From Candidatus Latescibacterota bacterium (lineage in GTDB: Bacteria; Krumholzibacteriota; Krumholzibacteriia; JACNKJ01): a stretch of 64,000 nucleotides of DNA. The stretch spans positions 968,255 through 1,032,254 of the forward strand of contig JACKDC010000001.1 of assembly GCA_020633725.1 (NCBI GenBank). The letters run 5' to 3'. Shown here piece by piece: positions 27,801-35,507 of this stretch. The position numbers and the translations under genes are program-made. The number at the start of each line of letters is the position of its first letter. Within the stretch, counting starts at the first letter, position 1. The notes beneath the pieces are model-generated. The model was not told the DNA's origin. It worked only from the letters and a program-made list of their open reading frames with translations, and ran no database searches.

Positions 27801-30770
27801 CTAGCGCTGTTCGGTCTGATCGAGGAGGGTGCGGGCTTCGGCGGCGCCGTCGAAATCGCTCGACGCCTCCAGCGCCGCGCGCAGATGCCGGCGGCCGGCC
27901 GACTCCGCGCCGGCGGCCGACTCGGCGGCGCCGAGGTGATAGAGCACGATCGGATGGCGCGGAAGCGCGGTCAGCGCGCGCTCGAGGACCGTCACGGCCT
28001 CCGCGCTCCGGCCCGCCTTGTGTAGGGCCCAGCCGCGCGTATCCAGGTACATCCCCGAGCTCGGGTCCAGCGCGAGTGCCCGGTCCGCGGCGGCGATCGC
28101 CTCGTCGTAGCGCCCGGCCTGGATGAGCAGATCGGCGAGCCCGTTCAGCGCACGGTCGTTGTCGGGGTGAGAGGCGATCAGTTCGCGGTACTGGCGCATC
28201 TCGTTCTCCAGGCAGAAGCCGTCCCCCTCGGGCAGACGTCCTCCCGTCGCGAGGCGCATGAACCAGTCGGCGTCACCGTTGCCGGGATCCAGGCACCATG
28301 CGGTGGCCAGGTCATTCTCGTTCCGATAGAAACCATAGCTCGCGAGCAACCCGGCGACGCGCTGCTCGTCGAGAATCGCCTCGGCGAGTCTGCGGTCGCC
28401 GCCATTGAGATGGGGCGGCAACGCGGCCTGGAACATCGGCAACTGCAGAGCCGGCGGCAGCGGCCAGACCGCGGACTGCTTGTCGAAGTAGTGCGCGTCG
28501 TCCGTGTTCACCCGGGTCTCGGGGCCGATGAACGCGGCCATGGCCGAGCCGTCCATCCAGAAGAAGCCGCCGACGCGCCGCACGCTGTCGAGCTGGTAGT
28601 GCTCCGCCCGGAACCACGGTGCGAGCCGGTCGAGCCGGGACTGCAGGCGCGGGGCGTCCAGCGCGTAGGGCTCGGGCGTCGCCATCAGGAAGGCCTGATC
28701 GCTGCCGTAGACGTACCAGACCGTCGCGTTGGGGAAGACCGTGCGGAACGTATTCAGGTGGATGCGCATCAGCTCCCCGCGCATCGAACCGAGCACCGGC
28801 ACCCACTGCGCGAAGACGCCGCCCGGGGCGAGGCGCCGCTTCACGAGCTCGTAGAACTCGCGCGTGTAGAGGATCCAGCTGTCGTAGGCGCGCGGGTGCG
28901 TCGAATCGCCGATGATGAGATCGTAGCGGCGGTGCGTGGTGACGAGGTGTCCACGCCCGTCGTCGTTGTGGAAGTGGAAGCGCGGCCGGTGGAAGACGTC
29001 CCCGTTGACCTCCGTGAAGAGATCGTTGATCTCCTCGATGTCAGGGTTGAGATCCACGACGTCCAGACGCCCCACCTCGTCCGTGGCCAGGGTCGACCCC
29101 GCCGTGATTCCCGCGCCGAAGGCGATGACGAGGCAGTCCTTCGGCGCGTCGGAGGCATGGCTGAAGACGGGAAGGCTGCCGAGCAGCTTGAACAGCTGCA
29201 CGTGCCAGTAGCGCGTGGACGCCTCCTCGACCCCATTGAGGTACATGTCGCGATAGTCGCCCAGGCGGCTGTCCTGCTGATCGAGCACCGTCACCGTCGC
29301 CGCCCGGCCCTCGCGAATGAGACGCACCGTGGCCCGTTCCGCGAGCGTACCCCGCGCGATCTTCTGGGCATAGCGGTCGACCATGTCCGGCGCCGCTACG
29401 CCGAGCAGGAGACCGATCAGCGCCGTAGAAGCCGCCACGACTCCCCAGCGCGACGGGCGCCGACCGGGCGCGAGCGCCGCGATCAGTCCCACCGCCAGGC
29501 CGAGCAGAGCGAGCAGGAGCAGCGCGCCCTGCATCCCGATGGCGGGGACCAGCAGGTGATTGACCACGCCGGCCCCGAGCAACCCGCCGGCGGTGTTGAC
29601 GGCGTAGAGCGTCGCGGCGGTCCGGGCCGCCCCGGGGCCACGACCCGCCCCACCCAGCATGCGAATGGCCATGGGGAGCAGCGCGCCGAGGAGCAGCGTC
29701 GGCGTGATGATGACCAGCAGCACGGGCAGCGGATTCCGCGCCGTGCTGTCCGCGAAACGCGCGAACTCGCCAGCGCCGACGATCCAGTCTCCGAGCAGCA
29801 GATAGGGCGCCGCGAAGACGGCCGCCCCCGCCGCGATCGCCGTGATGGCGAAGAGGCGATCACCGCCGCGGGGACGCGCGGCAACCCGATCGAAAAGCCG
29901 CGTCCCCAGCAGCGCGCTGATCCCCGTGCCCAGCAGGAAAGCGGTCAAGACCAGCGGAAAGACCGACACGGCGTTGCCGAGGTAGAGGATGCTGAGCCGC
30001 GTCAGCAGGACCTCGTAGGCCAGGGCGACGAAGCCGATGGTCGCGCTCGCCGCCAGGAGGAAGCCGCGCCGCGTGGCGACGGAGACGTCCGCCGCGGGAG
30101 CGGCGCTCGCCTCCGAGGCGCGTGGCGCCGAGCGGCGCAGCAGGCCGGCGAGCACACCGGTGCCGGCCGCCAGCAGGTAGAGCCCGAAGGCGATCCGCAG
30201 CGTCAGCCCCACACCGAACTCGAGCAGGAGATGGTAGCCCGCGGCGTAGGTCCCGAGAGCGGCGCCCAGCGTGTTGATGGCGTAGAGGTAGCTCGTGCGG
30301 GCGCTGCCGCGGCGGGGGTCGTCGAGGGCCGCGCCGGCCGCGATCGCGGGGTAGGTGGCGCCCATGAGCATGGCCGGCAGCAGGAGCACGCAGCTCGTGA
30401 TCAGCACGCGCACGATCGCGAGACCCGCCTGCGCATCGATCCGACCCGCCGCCGACTCGAAAGCGCCGGTGAGCGCGCCGATGAGCACCGGGGACAGCAG
30501 CACCAGCGCCCCCACGGCGAGCTCCATCAGGAAGTAGGGACGCAGGTCGCCACGTCGGGCGCCGAAGAGCCGCCCGCCGAGGAGACTGCCCAGCCCCAGC
30601 CCCCCCATGAAGATCACGAGGATCATCGCCGTGGCGCTGAGCGAGTTGCCCACCACCACGATCAGCATGCGGTTCCAGGTGACCTCGGCGATGAGGCTCG
30701 CCGCCCCAGAGAAGAAGAAGGCAAGGTAGACGAGCGGCGCGTAGAGCGGGTGCTGGGCGCGAAGGGACAT
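27801..30770 (-). CDS. fused membrane transporter-like / spermidine synthase-like / TPR protein
   Basis: A 989-residue protein in three parts. Residues 1 to about 470 hold some 12-14 membrane helices of the MFS-like type found in fused spermidine synthases (FFSGAASLIAEVTWNRML, SLLGGRLFG, LLPAMLMGATYPAIAAG). Residues about 470-800 are a Rossmann methyltransferase-like aminopropyltransferase domain (CLVIAFGAGITAGSTLATDEV, DVVDLNPDIEEIN, YDLIIGDSTHP with its catalytic Asp). The last 150 residues are TPR repeats (ADLLIQAGRYDEAIAAADRALALDP). The true substrate of such fusions is not established. It starts at ATG 30770, and an unrelated gene lies upstream. Confidence 0.85.
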   Translation of the reverse strand: MSLRAQHPLYAPLVYLAFFFSGAASLIAEVTWNRMLIVVVGNSLSATAMILVIFMGGLGLGSLLGGRLFGARRGDLRPYFLMELAVGALVLLSPVLIGALTGAFESAAGRIDAQAGLAIVRVLITSCVLLLPAMLMGATYPAIAAGAALDDPRRGSARTSYLYAINTLGAALGTYAAGYHLLLEFGVGLTLRIAFGLYLLAAGTGVLAGLLRRSAPRASEASAAPAADVSVATRRGFLLAASATIGFVALAYEVLLTRLSILYLGNAVSVFPLVLTAFLLGTGISALLGTRLFDRVAARPRGGDRLFAITAIAAGAAVFAAPYLLLGDWIVGAGEFARFADSTARNPLPVLLVIITPTLLLGALLPMAIRMLGGAGRGPGAARTAATLYAVNTAGGLLGAGVVNHLLVPAIGMQGALLLLALLGLAVGLIAALAPGRRPSRWGVVAASTALIGLLLGVAAPDMVDRYAQKIARGTLAERATVRLIREGRAATVTVLDQQDSRLGDYRDMYLNGVEEASTRYWHVQLFKLLGSLPVFSHASDAPKDCLVIAFGAGITAGSTLATDEVGRLDVVDLNPDIEEINDLFTEVNGDVFHRPRFHFHNDDGRGHLVTTHRRYDLIIGDSTHPRAYDSWILYTREFYELVKRRLAPGGVFAQWVPVLGSMRGELMRIHLNTFRTVFPNATVWYVYGSDQAFLMATPEPYALDAPRLQSRLDRLAPWFRAEHYQLDSVRRVGGFFWMDGSAMAAFIGPETRVNTDDAHYFDKQSAVWPLPPALQLPMFQAALPPHLNGGDRRLAEAILDEQRVAGLLASYGFYRNENDLATAWCLDPGNGDADWFMRLATGGRLPEGDGFCLENEMRQYRELIASHPDNDRALNGLADLLIQAGRYDEAIAAADRALALDPSSGMYLDTRGWALHKAGRSAEAVTVLERALTALPRHPIVLYHLGAAESAAGAESAGRRHLRAALEASSDFDGAAEARTLLDQTEQR

Positions 30771-30879
30771 CGGGACCGGTTCCTGGGCTCGGGCGAAAGA
30801 GAAAACCGACGGCTGTCGGATCGGCGCGCGTCCCGACCCCTACCTAGTAGCACGGCGGGGCCGTCCGCGCAAACCTGGG

Positions 30880-32217
30880 CTAGTCGGGGGGGCGGGCGGC
30901 CTCGGACCCGGCCGCAGCGGCCTGCCGCGTCCCGGGGGCACTGTGCGCGTGCCGTGCGTGCAGGCCCAGCGCGACGACGTCCCGCCGGAAGAGCAGGTCC
31001 AGCGTCCAGTCCAGCGTGACGCGCAGCTTCCGCCCGAGGCCCGGCATCTTGGACAGGTAGACGGTCCGCCACAGGAACCAGGCCGGAAAGCCCGACAGCT
31101 TGATCCCGAAGACCTGCGCGACACCCGTGCGGCAGCCCAGCGCGGCCAGCGCGCCCCGGTCGCGGTAGCGCAGCGGGCGCGCCGCGTCCCCGCGCAGTAC
31201 GGCGGCCAGGTTGCCGGCCAGCTGCGCGCCCTCCTGCACGGCGCTCTGGGCCGTGGCCGGAAGGGTCCGGCCGGCGGCGTCCACGTTGACCGCGCAGTCG
31301 CCGATGCCCCAGACGCGTTCCTGCCCTCGAATGCGCATGTCCGGCTCGCAGAGCAGCCAGCCCTGCGGATCGGTGGGCAGGGCGCCGTCCCAGAGCGGCG
31401 GCGGGGCGGCGATGCCCGCGCACCAGATCACGGTGCGCGTGTCGAGGCGGCGACCGTCGTCGAGCTGCGCGTGCGCGGGGCCGATCGCGTCGACGGCGTG
31501 GCGCGTGATGACGTCCACCCCCATCTTGCCGAGCCGCTTCTCCGCGTAGCGGGACAGCGGACCGCCCAGCGCGCTCAGGATCGTGTCGCCGAGCTCGACC
31601 AGGGTGACGCGGCAGTCCGACGGGCGGACGCGCGCGTAGCGGCGGCTGGCCTCGCGCAGGAAGGCCAGGAACTCGCCGGCCACCTCGACGCCGCTGAAGT
31701 TGCCCCCCACCACGACGACGTGGAGCAGGGCGCGCCGCTGGGCGTCGTCGTCGGTCGCCTCCGCCAGTTCGAGCATCGCGATGGCCCGGTCGCGCAGCGC
31801 CACCGCGTCGGCCAGGCTCTTGAGCTCGAAGCCGTGCTCGGCCAGGCCGGGCACGGGCGGCAGGCGCGTGACGCTGCCCAGCGCCAGCACGAGGTGGTCG
31901 TAGTCCAGCGCGCGCTCGGGGGCGCCGGGCTCGAGGCGGTAGCGCAGCTGCCGGGCGGCGGGATCCACCGCCGTGACTTCGGCCATGACGAAGCGGCTGC
32001 GCTTCAGGAAGGCGCGGATCGAGACGACGGCATGCCGCGGGTGGAGGCTGCCCGTGCCCGCCTCCACCAGGAGGGGCGTGAAGACGAAGTAGTTGTGCCG
32101 GTCCAGGAGGACGATCTCCACGTCGCGCCGCGACCTCAGCGCGCGCTCCAGGGTCCGTGCGCACGTGGCGCCGGCGAAGCCCGCGCCCACGATGACGATG
32201 CGCGTGGGGGTGCCCAT
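30880..32217 (-). CDS. type II NADH dehydrogenase-like FAD oxidoreductase
   Basis: A 445-residue flavoprotein of the NDH-2 family. It has an N-terminal FAD-binding motif (RIVIVGAGFAGATCARTLE), the HNYFVFTPLL segment typical of NDH-2, a second dinucleotide-binding motif (HVVVVGGNFSGVEVAGE), and VWGIGDCAV before the quinone-facing C-terminus (AQSAVQEGAQLAGNL). A C-terminal amphipathic region (FPAWFLWRTVYLSKMPGL) would attach it to the inner face of the membrane. It would pass electrons from NADH to quinone without pumping protons. ATG at 32217 is supported by AGGAGGGGA. It is divergent from the peroxidase gene. Confidence 0.9.
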   Translation of the reverse strand: MGTPTRIVIVGAGFAGATCARTLERALRSRRDVEIVLLDRHNYFVFTPLLVEAGTGSLHPRHAVVSIRAFLKRSRFVMAEVTAVDPAARQLRYRLEPGAPERALDYDHLVLALGSVTRLPPVPGLAEHGFELKSLADAVALRDRAIAMLELAEATDDDAQRRALLHVVVVGGNFSGVEVAGEFLAFLREASRRYARVRPSDCRVTLVELGDTILSALGGPLSRYAEKRLGKMGVDVITRHAVDAIGPAHAQLDDGRRLDTRTVIWCAGIAAPPPLWDGALPTDPQGWLLCEPDMRIRGQERVWGIGDCAVNVDAAGRTLPATAQSAVQEGAQLAGNLAAVLRGDAARPLRYRDRGALAALGCRTGVAQVFGIKLSGFPAWFLWRTVYLSKMPGLGRKLRVTLDWTLDLLFRRDVVALGLHARHAHSAPGTRQAAAAGSEAARPPD

Positions 32218-32312
32218 GAGCCGTCTCCCCTCCTTTTCGGCCCGGCTTGACGCGTACAACATAGTTGATCTTCTTGCCCAAACAAGTCGCACCCTTCACC
32301 TGGAGCGTCGCC

Positions 32313-32900
32313 ATGATCCTGCGCATCGTCGCCGCCCTCGCACTTCTCGCCGCGGTCGCGCTGGCCCTCGGGGCCAGCAAGCGCGCGGACGTCCCGGAGG
32401 TCCCCATGCCCGACTCCCTGTACACGATCCCTCTCGAGCGCAATGACGGCAGCCCCGCCACCCTCGGCGAGTACCGCGGCAAGGTGCTGCTGCTGGTGAA
32501 CGTGGCAAGCAAGTGCGGCTTCACGCCCCAGTACGAGGGGCTGGAGGCGCTCTACGAGCGGCTGCACGCCCAGGGCTTCGAGGTGCTGGCCTTTCCTGCC
32601 AACGACTTCATGGGCCAGGAGCCCGGCAGCGACGCGGAGATCCGCGAGTTCTGCAGCAGCACCTACGGCGTCACCTTTCCGCTCTTCGCCAAGCTCCACG
32701 TGAAGGGCGACGCGCAGCACCCGCTCTACCGCTACCTCACGGCGGGCGGCGGCGATCCCGAGCTCGCGGGAGACATCGGCTGGAACTTCAACAAGTTCCT
32801 GGTGGATCGGGAGGGTCGCGTGATCGCGCGCTGGGGCTCGCGCACCAAGCCCGAGGACGCCGAGCTGGTCGAAGCCATCGAGAAAGCGCTGGCGGGCTGA
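32313..32900 (+). CDS. glutathione peroxidase, Cys type, exported
   Basis: A 195-residue thiol peroxidase. It has an N-terminal signal or anchor (MILRIVAALALLAAVALALGAS), the active-site segment NVASKCGFTPQYEGL with Cys near residue 68 encoded by TGC (not Sec), GQEPGS and WNFNKFLV. A likely resolving Cys lies in IREFCSS, as in thioredoxin-dependent family members. The usual FPCNQF Cys is replaced (FPANDF). ATG at 32313 is preceded by TGGAG. It probably detoxifies peroxides at the periplasmic side. Confidence 0.88.
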   Translation: MILRIVAALALLAAVALALGASKRADVPEVPMPDSLYTIPLERNDGSPATLGEYRGKVLLLVNVASKCGFTPQYEGLEALYERLHAQGFEVLAFPANDFMGQEPGSDAEIREFCSSTYGVTFPLFAKLHVKGDAQHPLYRYLTAGGGDPELAGDIGWNFNKFLVDREGRVIARWGSRTKPEDAELVEAIEKALAG

Positions 32901-32912
32901 CCGGCGAGGCGA

Positions 32913-32944
32913 GTCCGCCCCCGCTCGGGAGAGCGGGGACGGAC
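32913..32944. terminator. hairpin between gpx and lexA
   Basis: A 14-bp stem with one mismatch (GTCCGCCCCCGCTC against GAGCGGGGACGGAC) and loop GGGA. It lies between the convergent peroxidase gene (ends 32900) and lexA (ends 32967). No T-run follows on either side, so termination may be Rho-assisted. Confidence 0.6.
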
Positions 32945-32966
32945 CCCTGCCTTCCGCTGCCTGCGT

Positions 32967-33599
32967 CTAGAGCACGCGCATGACGGCCACCACCTTGCCG
33001 ATGATGCGCACGTCAGCGCTCCCCGCCGGAACCATGATCGGCTTCAGGCGGGGATTCTCCGGCTGCAATCGGATGCCGCCGGGCTCCTTGTAGAAGGTCT
33101 TCACCGTGGCCTCGTCGTCCACCAGGGCGACGACGATCTCGCCGTCGCGCGCCGTCTCCTGCGGGCTGACCACGATGGTGTCGCCGTCGAGGATGTGGGC
33201 GTCGACCATGGAGTCCCCCACCACCTTCAGCAGGAAGTTGCCCTCCCGCGCGGCGAAGGAGGCGTCCACCTCGATCCACTCCTCGATGTTCTCCTCGGAG
33301 AGGACCGGGGCGCCCGCGGCCACCTGCCCGATGAGGGGCAGACGCACGACGTTGCTCCGCGGATTTTCGCGGCCGTCGCCGAGCTTCAGGACCTCGATGC
33401 CCCGCGAGCGCTCCTTGGCGCGGCGGATGTAGCCCTTGCGCTCCAGGGCCTTCAGGTGGTCCTGCACCCCGCGGGGTGAACGCATGTCAAAGTGTGCGGC
33501 AATCTCCCTGATGGTAGGGGGATAGCCGTTTTCCCTGAGAAACTGCCTCAGGAAATCAAGGACGGATCGTTGGCGATCCGTGAGAACCTCTGGCGACAT
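32967..33599 (-). CDS. lexA: LexA SOS repressor
   Basis: A 210-residue LexA of normal size. The N-terminal winged helix (LTDRQRSVLDFLRQFLRENGYPPTIREIAAHF) binds DNA. The self-cleavage Ala-Gly lies in QVAAGAPVL, the catalytic Ser in VGDSMVDAHI and the Lys in DDEATVKTFY. ATG at 33599 follows an AGGAGG nine bases upstream. The start lies inside the last 52 bp of the upstream small ORF. RecA-stimulated autoproteolysis would derepress DNA-damage genes, very likely including the neighbouring dinB. A single GGTATT half-site lies just upstream (minus strand, about 33617-33624), but no second half was found. Confidence 0.95.
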   Translation of the reverse strand: MSPEVLTDRQRSVLDFLRQFLRENGYPPTIREIAAHFDMRSPRGVQDHLKALERKGYIRRAKERSRGIEVLKLGDGRENPRSNVVRLPLIGQVAAGAPVLSEENIEEWIEVDASFAAREGNFLLKVVGDSMVDAHILDGDTIVVSPQETARDGEIVVALVDDEATVKTFYKEPGGIRLQPENPRLKPIMVPAGSADVRIIGKVVAVMRVL

Positions 33600-34150
33600 A
33601 TCGCCTGCCTCCTGTGGAAATACCAGCGCCGCCGCAGGCGACGTCCGCCGTCCGCCAGCAGGCGGCGCGGCGGCGCCACGAGGATGGCGCTCACCGCCTC
33701 GACGGCACCCGAACACAGGCGTCCGAGAGCCGTCAAGGAGAAGTCGATCCGGGGCGGCGCGTCCGCACCGGAATGGAAAGTCGCCGGGGGAGAAAAGCGG
33801 GCGAGCGTCTCTCGCTCCACCGAACCCGCGTGAGCCGAACCCTCCCTTTCGGCCCACAGGCGCTTCTCCCCCCCGGCCAAGGTCGTGAGCTGTGCCGCCA
33901 GGCGCGCGCCGGCGGGGCAGTCCTCCGTCGCGACCTCCGCGGCGGCGACAAGGCCGCCCTCCGGATGCACGGGGCAGCCGGGGCAGAGGGCGAAGAGGGC
34001 GGGGGCGCCCGCCCCCGGGGGCGGGCTGGTCGCGTCGTCCGCCACGCTCAGCAGCGAGCGGCGCGCGTTGTCCAGCGCCTCGGCCAGCCCCAGATCCGCG
34101 CGGGGCACAGCCGCGGCGGCGAAGAGGTCGATCTGCCTGCCGTCGATCAT
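33548..34150 (-). CDS. hypothetical protein with beta-clamp-like QIDLF motif, coupled to dinB
   Basis: A 200-residue unrecognised protein, starting at ATG 34150 in a 4-bp overlap with the dinB stop (ATGA), so it is translationally coupled. It begins MIDGRQIDLFAAAAVPR, where QIDLF fits the beta sliding-clamp binding consensus Q-x-(S/D)-L-F. A helical segment (LAEALDNARRSLLSVADD) and a Cys-Pro-rich stretch (ALCPGCPVHPEGG) follow. The C-terminal third is low-complexity and runs 52 bp into lexA, so the real end may be less important. Coding is plausible, but no homologue is known to me. It lies between dinB and lexA on the same strand. Confidence 0.6.
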   Translation of the reverse strand: MIDGRQIDLFAAAAVPRADLGLAEALDNARRSLLSVADDATSPPPGAGAPALFALCPGCPVHPEGGLVAAAEVATEDCPAGARLAAQLTTLAGGEKRLWAEREGSAHAGSVERETLARFSPPATFHSGADAPPRIDFSLTALGRLCSGAVEAVSAILVAPPRRLLADGGRRLRRRWYFHRRQAICRQRFSRIANDPSLIS

Positions 34151-35334
34151 GGCTGACTCCTTCCCAGCAGGCGGGCCCGGCGCACCGAGTCCCGTCCGAA
34201 GCGCTCCCCGAGAGCGTCCATGGCCTGACCCAGCCGCGCCTCCCGCTCCGGGGATTCGGCGCTGAAGAGGCTGGGGGGCACGGCGTCCCGAGGCAGCAGT
34301 TTGCGCAGCGAAATGCCCAGCAGGCGCACCTTCTCCCCGCGGCGGTCCACGTCCGTCATCAGACGGCGCGCGGCCTGGAAGATGAGCAGGCCCTGGTCGA
34401 GGTACTCGCTGCCGGTCACCGAACGCGTCAGCGTGCGAAACGAGGCGGTGCGCAGCTTCAGGGTGAGCGTGCGGCCGGCCACACCCTGGCGGCGAAGACG
34501 GCGGGCCACCTTCTCGGACAGCTCCAGCAGGGTGCGCTCGAGGACCCGAAGCTCGTCCTGGTCCTCGTCGAAGGTGTGCTCGTGCCCCACGGACTGCTCG
34601 GCCGGCGCTTCCGCCTCCACGGCGCGGGGGTCGACGCCCCGGGCCAGACGGGCCAGGCGCAGCCCCCAGCGCCCGAAGCGCCGCTCGAGCTCGGCCTCGC
34701 CCAGGCGGTCCAGATCGCCGATGGTGGCGATGCCCATGGCCTCGAGCTGCGCCAGCGTCTTGGGCCCCACGCCCCAGAGCCGCTGCACGGGCAGAGGGTG
34801 CAGGAAGTCCAGCAGCCCCTCCGCCGTGACCACGGTGAAGCCGTCGGGCTTGTCGTGGTCCGAGGCGATCTTGGCGACGAACTTCACCGGCGCCAGCCCC
34901 GCCGAGCAGACCAGCCCCGTCTCCCGCAGGACGCGCGCCTTGATCTGGCGCAGCGTCTCCACCGGCGGGCCGAAGATCAGCTCGGTGCCCGTGAGATCCA
35001 CGAAGGCCTCGTCGAGACTGAGCGGCTGCACCCGCGGCGAGTAGTCGCGCAGGATGGCCATGATGCGCTTGCTCTCGGCGGCGTAGACGTCCATGCGCCC
35101 ACCCACGAAGCAGGCCTGGGGGCAGAGCCGATAGGCCGTGCGCAGGGGCATGGCGCTGTGGATGCCGAAGCGGCGCGCCTCGTAGCTGGCCGCCGAGACC
35201 ACGCCCCGCCGGGTGGGATCGCTGGCCCCCACCACCACCGGCTTGCCCCGCAGCTCCGGAAAATCCCGCTGCTCCACGGAGGCGTAGAACGCATCCATGT
35301 CGACGTGGGCGAGAGCGGGAACGGGCGTGAACAC
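34147..35334 (-). CDS. dinB: DNA polymerase IV (Y-family, DinB)
   Basis: A 395-residue translesion polymerase. It has the metal-binding HVDMDAFYASVEQ near the N-terminus, PLSLDEAFVDLTG with the second Asp/Glu pair, the helix-hairpin region RLWGVGPKTLAQLEAMG and the little-finger region after residue 245. GTG at 35334 is preferred over an ATG at 35379 because GGAGG sits about eight bases ahead and the Y-family core begins 10 residues later. The internal clamp motif often seen here (QLSLF-type) reads PPSLF, and the C-terminus ends GRSQP with no clamp peptide. The next gene overlaps by 4 bp. Confidence 0.93.
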   Translation of the reverse strand: MFTPVPALAHVDMDAFYASVEQRDFPELRGKPVVVGASDPTRRGVVSAASYEARRFGIHSAMPLRTAYRLCPQACFVGGRMDVYAAESKRIMAILRDYSPRVQPLSLDEAFVDLTGTELIFGPPVETLRQIKARVLRETGLVCSAGLAPVKFVAKIASDHDKPDGFTVVTAEGLLDFLHPLPVQRLWGVGPKTLAQLEAMGIATIGDLDRLGEAELERRFGRWGLRLARLARGVDPRAVEAEAPAEQSVGHEHTFDEDQDELRVLERTLLELSEKVARRLRRQGVAGRTLTLKLRTASFRTLTRSVTGSEYLDQGLLIFQAARRLMTDVDRRGEKVRLLGISLRKLLPRDAVPPSLFSAESPEREARLGQAMDALGERFGRDSVRRARLLGRSQP

Positions 35335-35388
35335 GGGCCAGCACCTCCACTGCGCCGGCACCACCGCCGGGCAACGCATGTACGCTAC

Positions 35389-35410
35389 TATACCCAGGTA
35401 TACAGGTCAA
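35389..35410 (-). promoter_or_regulatory. dinB promoter with TATACC/GGTATA palindrome
   Basis: On the minus strand, TTGACC (35405-35410) is a good -35 box. The perfect inverted repeat TATACC-CA-GGTATA (35389-35402) lies in the spacer, 55 bp ahead of the GTG of dinB. The downstream -10 is weak (TAGCGT, 17 bp spacing). A repressor such as LexA binding here would block the promoter. The link to LexA is inference because the LexA box of this lineage is not known to me. Confidence 0.5.
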
Positions 35411-35471
35411 GCCCGACGCGGAAAAAACTGGCGAGGATCGCGGTCTCCTGCTAGCATTCTGCGCACAACCC

Positions 35472-35487
35472 GTTGTCCCTAGACAAC
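35472..35487. promoter_or_regulatory. GTTGTC-CCTA-GACAAC inverted repeat before the CHAT operon
   Basis: A perfect 6-4-6 inverted repeat, centred about 28 bp before the ATG of the CHAT gene (35508). Its position, in the leader or core promoter, suits an operator. No regulator gene is adjacent except the operon's own sigma factor. The dinB promoter lies about 60 bp away and is divergent. Confidence 0.45.
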
Positions 35488-35507
35488 ATAACGAGGGCAA
35501 GCCCGCC

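Noticed and set aside
35335..35379. dinB start at ATG 35379
   Set aside because: It has no ribosome site and adds 15 residues not seen in Y-family polymerases. GTG 35334 has GGAGG upstream.
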